This document shows, piece after piece, positions 59,246 to 64,000 of a stretch of DNA of 64,000 nucleotides. The translations under genes and the position numbers were made by a program. The notes beneath the pieces were generated by a model that had not been told where the DNA came from, searched no databases, and saw only the letters and a list, made by a program, of their open reading frames with translations. The DNA comes from Boswellia sacra (Eukaryota > Streptophyta > Magnoliopsida > Sapindales > Burseraceae), in assembly GCA_013180625.2 (NCBI GenBank), contig SNVD02006970.1, positions 1 through 64,000 on the forward strand, written 5' to 3'. Positions within the stretch are counted from its first letter, which is position 1; every line of letters starts with the position of its first letter.

Positions 59246-61759
59246 TAATCTACTAAAGTCTCAATATTCTTATATACGAAATTTGGTTTCCAAAAAATAA
59301 TTAAAAAATAAAATCAATTAAATAAACTTAAAAAAACTTAACAGCCTATAAATTTGTATTTATATAAACAAAGAAGCAAAAAAATGTATTCAATATTGAA
59401 CGTAGTACAACATAATCAAAAAACTTGCTAATGTACTTGGTGATGTTGTATTACTATGGTAAGTTGCTGATGTTGTTTTATCTCTATCAAAGTTTCTAAA
59501 ATCTCTTCAAATGAAAGGATAGAAGCAAGGAAATCTGCAATAGACATCTCTATATCCTTTTTCTTTTTTTACATGACAAGATCCTAGCTCTATCTCCCCA
59601 ATGGAGTCGTCAAAATTTTGAGGGATGTAAACCTATATGTTAGCCATGTGACAAATAATTTACAATGATGGAAATTATAATAAACAATAAATCTCAATAT
59701 TAGACTTCACCATGATGTGCTTCACCTTTATCAGTTCGTAGAGTCATACCCACGATTCTCTAAGGGCAATAATACCATTGAAGAAACCTGTTATACCCTT
59801 GTATGACGTTGGAATTTGTGAGAGAATATCGAAAAAGAAGTTGTACATAAGAACCGTCGTGTGGGAGTGGAAATTATGGTAAATAATGTTGTGTGGAAGG
59901 GCAAATAATGGAGAAAGAGGTGTTTAGGTAGAATGGTACTGGGAAAATTTCACAAACTACCTAGCTCTACCTTTTGGCTTAGTATCATGGGAAAACACCT
60001 TTTGCATTTTCGTATGAGAGATAATCCTATGTTTTTAGAAATTCATCATAAAACATCCCTTCTTTTACTTTGACTATTAAATCTATGTAAATAAGTTGAA
60101 TTTGGAGGATTATAATTGTAATTTAAAGTTTTATCTTTTAAGAAATTGTAAGTGTTTGGAAGGATTAGAGGGACTTAAAAATGCATTACACTTACAATCA
60201 ACCAACAAGTCAAAGGAGTTATTTGATATTGAATGTACAAAATATATATTTAACCTTTTAGCTTCTTCTTCTGATGAATAAACAAACAAAGCAACCCAAG
60301 TCATCTCGAAACTCTATCATCTTTACCTCATCATCTCGATCTGAATTGCAACACCCTTGTTACTGGACAAACCTGAGAGTCCTCTTGAAGCTGCCTACAA
60401 TTTCTATGAGATCATTGCATATCCCTAGGAGCTTTTATGATGAGGAGGAATATTATTGCAGTGGTGGTGGCTATTGCTGTTGGCGTTTGGTGGAAATGCA
60501 GGAGATGGCGCAAGGAAAGTCATCGATGAGGTCATCACCCCTCTTCCCTCTTTCTAATTACATTCCTTTTTTTTCCCCTGTTCTTTAATAAAATTGGCAG
60601 GTGGATGGATGGAGTATGAAAATGGATAAAGTTTTTGGGTCTACTAATTATTGATCCCCCTATATATTCATGGTTTCTTCTTCTTCTTCTTCTTTTTTTT
60701 TTTCATGGTTTCTTCTTCTTCTTCTTCTTTTTTTTTTTTGAATTAATTAAGTGGATATATAATTCCTTTCTTCAAATTAATAAGTTTTTGTTTGGTTCGG
60801 TTTCATTTGTCTTTCCATTCATATAATTAGTAAATTTACAAATCAAAGTTTCATAATAGCCTTTGTCTCTAAATTGGGAAATTAATAATTGCAAATAAAA
60901 GGGAGGTTGCAACATTGAAGCTCCTCAAACATTCCCTGCTGCTGCTAGCGTTGTAAAAAATGAGATCAAACCTAGTTGGGGCTTCTGGTACAGCTACTCC
61001 TATAGCAATAATGGGACGTGAGGCATAATGCCCGACTAGTGGATTCAAGTATGAGCCTTGCAGCTAGTTCTTAAATTTCTTTTAGGCATGTCTAATTAGT
61101 AATTCAACTTATCTAACAATTAGGAAAAATGGGTTTCTTTGGTTTTTTTTTTTTTTTTTTATATTTAAAAGTTGAAGATTTGGGGTTAGGTTTGAAGGTG
61201 GTCAATTAAAGTCCTAAGAGAATTTTTCTTTTTCAAACTTTAACATCAAGTTAAACAATAAATAAAATATTTTGTGAATGTTATATCAAAGTTAAGGGTT
61301 AGCTTGTCGATTTAGTATAGAAGTTTTTTACTTGGTCCTGAGTTCAAATCCTATCTAACCCCACAACACTCTTACCGATTTTCATAATATCCTTTTGGTT
61401 AAGGTGTATTTAGGTAATTGTTACAGTTATGATGGCAATTTGATGTTATGTAACACAGTCAAAGTAAAAAAAGGTGATCCATTAATAATTTTTGAAAACA
61501 TAGGGTTGTCTCAATATAAAAATGCAAAAAACATTATTCCAAGATAATAAGCTAAAACGTAGGGGTAGTTTATGAAATTTTTCTAAATAGTATTGTGCTT
61601 TACGATAAGAATTTGAATCAATCTAATGTCAATTGTGGACTCTATGTTTATCCCTTACATTGTGATTCTCCTTTGTGCTATTTATATGCTTAAGGTGATA
61701 AGATTTTTCAAACATAATTAGAATTACCATAAAAAGTAATAGAAGACCATTACAAAAAA
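59246..61759. other. Intergenic stretch, no gene recognised
   Basis: AT-rich. A plus frame at 60274-60588 (104 codons) contains DEEEYYCSGGGYCCW and is not recognised; other frames there are short. 60669-60740 is a duplicated CATGG(TTTCTTCTTC)-type unit. 61285-61365 has a tRNA-like layout (GGTTAGCTTGTCGATTTAG, then GAGTTCAAATCC) that could be an old SINE. Confidence 0.4.
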
Positions 61760-62125
61760 AATAATATTTATCACAAAGATAATGTTGGTAATATAATACA
61801 ATAGAAATAATTTAATGATTTGAATAAAAATAAATATAATTAATTATCTTAATAATTGATTTAGACAATTATATTTTAAATACAAAAGATAATGATAAAA
61901 TGATATGATTTATTATAAAAAATCATAATTATAAATAAAAGTAATTATCATAAAGATAATTATTTAGGATAATTTATAATTCAAATAAAAGAGATAAAAA
62001 TAAGGTAATGATAGCTAATATTTAATATTAAAAGAATGATTATAATTTATAAATAAATTAAATGCAATTATCTTAAAGATAATTGTTTAGGATAATTATC
62101 GTTTAAACAATATGAGAGAAAGATA
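61760..62125. repeat. AT-rich degenerate tandem repeat with palindromes
   Basis: Diverged copies of ATTATC(A/T)TAAAGATAAT(T/G) followed by TTTAGGATAATT, clearest at about 61942 and 62063 (period near 120), with weaker copies near 61767 and 61845. The core ATTATC...GATAAT is an inverted repeat. Confidence 0.55.
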
Positions 62126-63253
62126 ATGTTCATCCAATAAGCAATTTTGTAAAGATACAATTTCATAAATAATATTTTTGAAATTAATAATATTAGATAA
62201 CAGGTTAGTCCTAGGATCAAGCTTAAAAGGGTTTAGATTTCTTTTTCGAGTAGATAACATCCTTATTGGGCTAAAATCTTCAAAGTGGGTTTAGCTTTTG
62301 ATATTTAAGCAATTGATCCTTACCATAATTTCTTTACCTGCCTGCCACTGCCCACTAACAAGTCCCATGATACTAACATGTTCATGTTATCTCAGTCATT
62401 AATTTATTCTTGTAGACCTTGTTTTGACTTATTTATAAAAAATTGGTCAAAATAAATATAGTGTTTTCTTTGAGGTCCTATTGATTCAAAGTCCATACAC
62501 TTTGAATAATATATGCTAGAATATATATGTTTATCCGCTGCTTCAGCTATGAACAAGAAAATGTGTGGGTTCAAAGTCCTTGATTTTCTAGAGAGTACAA
62601 ACTAGACTACGTAATAACAATGAATTTTTCATTAAATCAAATCAAAATTCTCTTAAATACAAATATTACTATTAGTCGTTAAGATTTTATTTCTCGAAAA
62701 CAAATTATAGCTCCAAATGGAGAACTAAAATCAAAATAAACCTTTTTTTTCCTAAACTGAATCAAACAAATCAAAATAAAATATATGAAGCAAATATATC
62801 GTACAAAAGGTGGACAAATATTCTTAAAAAAAAATCTCATACGATAAAAACTTTTAAAGTAATAATAAATAAGAAAAAGTTTTCACCTGTTAAATTGGAG
62901 GCTTAGCTTGCATTTAATTACCAACTAATTCAGTATAATTAAAATTTAAAAATTTTATAATTCTTTCTTTCTATAAACTCTTATGTCCCATTAACAAATT
63001 ATTAAATAAAAAGTTATTGAAGATAAATTATAATAGTATACGAAAAATATAGAAGGATAACAGAGGAAAAAGATCCATGAAGCCTGAGTTGGATTTAATT
63101 AATAATATTTCGTATGAAGAACAGGAAACAAAAGCAAAAATTATGCTATATCTACACGTACTCAAATTCTCTTCTATATATAATTCTTCCAAGAGCTCAT
63201 CTGTATATTAATATTGGAGTCTTGCATTGCATATTCAATCGTAGACGACTCAG
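62126..63253. other. Upstream region of the SIN3-like gene
   Basis: No coding content seen. TATATATAA at 63175-63183 is a good TATA box 71 bases before the ATG at 63254, implying a leader of about 40 bases. Confidence 0.55.
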
Positions 63254-64000
63254 ATGAAGTCAGAGATGAAGCAATCAAGTGGGGTTGAAGTTGATGTAGA
63301 AATCACGCACTGCTCGTCTTATTCGTTAAATGAGGAGCGAGCAAATAGTTACATAAAGCAAGTGAGTGAGAGGTTCTGTGACGGGGAGAGTGATAAGTTT
63401 ACCAAGTTTACTTCTCTCTTGAGAGAGTTCAGGTTTAGAAGAATCGATGCTGCGAGTCTTGACGTGAAGATAAGAAAGTTGCTTGATGGCCACGATGACT
63501 TGATTCTTCAGTTCAAAAACTTTGTACCTGATTTGTGTTGTTATGAGGACGATGATGATGATGGCGATAATGATGATAATGATGTTGATGAAGATAGTGA
63601 GCGTACTAGACAGGCGGAGACATACCCACCTGTTAAGTTTTTGGAAGTTATTGACTTTGTAAACAAGGTAAAAATTCGTTTTCGGAATGACAGAGATGTC
63701 TATGAAGCATTCTTGGAGATCATGAATCAAATCCGAGATGGTTGCTCTTTAGACAACGGATATGATGAGATTGCAGCTCTTTTTTCAGGCCAAAAAGATC
63801 TGCTTGAGGAGTTTGATAGCATTTCAGCCGATGACTGGAGAGAGAGACTTTGTAAACAAGGGATTGATTTCTGCGAGAAGATTAATAATGTGTTGTGCAG
63901 TTCCGATTATGAAGCGTTGTTGAGTGTCCTCCGTGGCTACAGTGCTGGAGAGCTTGATAGAGAGGGTGTGAAAGCTAGGGTTTCTGATTTGCTTAAAGAT
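63254..64000 (+). CDS. SIN3-like paired amphipathic helix protein, 5' part
   Basis: Open for all 249 codons from ATG 63254 to the window edge. SIN3 proteins are nuclear scaffolds of histone-deacetylase co-repressors; each PAH domain binds an amphipathic helix of a partner. PAH1 spans about 31-91 (YIKQVSERF, FTSLLREFRFRRID, KIRKLLDGHDDLILQFKNF). An acidic linker rich in Asp lies at 97-116. PAH2 is about 127-190 (FLEVIDFVNKVKIRF, VYEAFLEIMNQIRDG, LFSGQKDLLEEFDSI). A third PAH-like unit starts near 203 (DFCEKINNVLCSSDYEALLSV). The start is chosen as the first ATG after the TATA box. The three units are packed closer than in full-length SIN3, as in short plant SIN3-like proteins. The end and the HDAC-interaction region lie outside the window. 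Confidence 0.9.
   Translation, partial: MKSEMKQSSGVEVDVEITHCSSYSLNEERANSYIKQVSERFCDGESDKFTKFTSLLREFRFRRIDAASLDVKIRKLLDGHDDLILQFKNFVPDLCCYEDDDDDGDNDDNDVDEDSERTRQAETYPPVKFLEVIDFVNKVKIRFRNDRDVYEAFLEIMNQIRDGCSLDNGYDEIAALFSGQKDLLEEFDSISADDWRERLCKQGIDFCEKINNVLCSSDYEALLSVLRGYSAGELDREGVKARVSDLLKD

Noticed and set aside
63326..63730. 134-codon minus-strand frame
   Set aside because: Shadow of the plus-strand SIN3-like gene; its Ile-rich run is the antisense of the Asp-rich linker.

Overview
The window looks like nuclear DNA of a flowering plant, probably a eudicot. It is AT-rich, its gene fragments carry GT-AG introns, and it holds plant-type Ty3/gypsy and CACTA transposons plus pieces of plant genes (pectin acetylesterase, TIR-NBS-LRR, RPN1, eL28). 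Most of it is a nested transposon landscape. The only clear resident gene is a SIN3-like gene entering at the right edge (63254 onward).

Layout. 1-1255 is an LTR sitting in a decayed CACTA TNP2-type transposase (1256-4845, minus). 5602-14782 is a complete-ended but non-autonomous Athila-like LTR retrotransposon (element 1, minus), with 1.4 kb LTRs, a tRNA-Asp primer site, a polypurine tract and a 5-bp AAATG duplication. 14783-17174 is unassigned. 17175-20755 is bounded by CACTA-like ends. 21258-24340 (plus) is a decayed CACTA second gene with a Transposase_24-like part and a Ulp1-protease-like part. 25939-27052 is a small inverted-repeat transposon. 28783-39897 is a segment with CACTA-type ends carrying fragments of four host genes, all on the minus strand. 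39898-58582 is an old Athila-like element (element 3) cut inside integrase at a CACTA terminus. Its gag is split by a younger, nearly intact Athila-like element (element 2, 43817-56096, duplication GATAT). 58583-63253 is mostly repeat debris.

The most interesting system is a two-gene cassette at the 3' end of two different retrotransposons (elements 1 and 2). After pol comes an ORF with an Arg-rich and four-cysteine motif, then an intronless LONELY GUY (LOG) ORF, the family that releases active cytokinin from its riboside monophosphate. In element 2 both ORFs are open; in element 1 each carries a frameshift. The two LOG copies differ by roughly a third of their residues by eye, yet the element 2 copy keeps the family motifs. 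This suggests an old acquisition kept under constraint. Element 1 has lost capsid and most of pol but kept the cassette, and has a triplicated G-box unit upstream of its LOG.

How parts work together: in element 2, LTR promoter, PBS, a leader with an 11-copy hairpin repeat, gag, protease, RT-RNase H-integrase, the accessory cassette, PPT and LTR form one minus-strand transcription unit. Element 1 would need proteins supplied by a relative. All functional statements rest on reading motifs by eye; no database search was possible.
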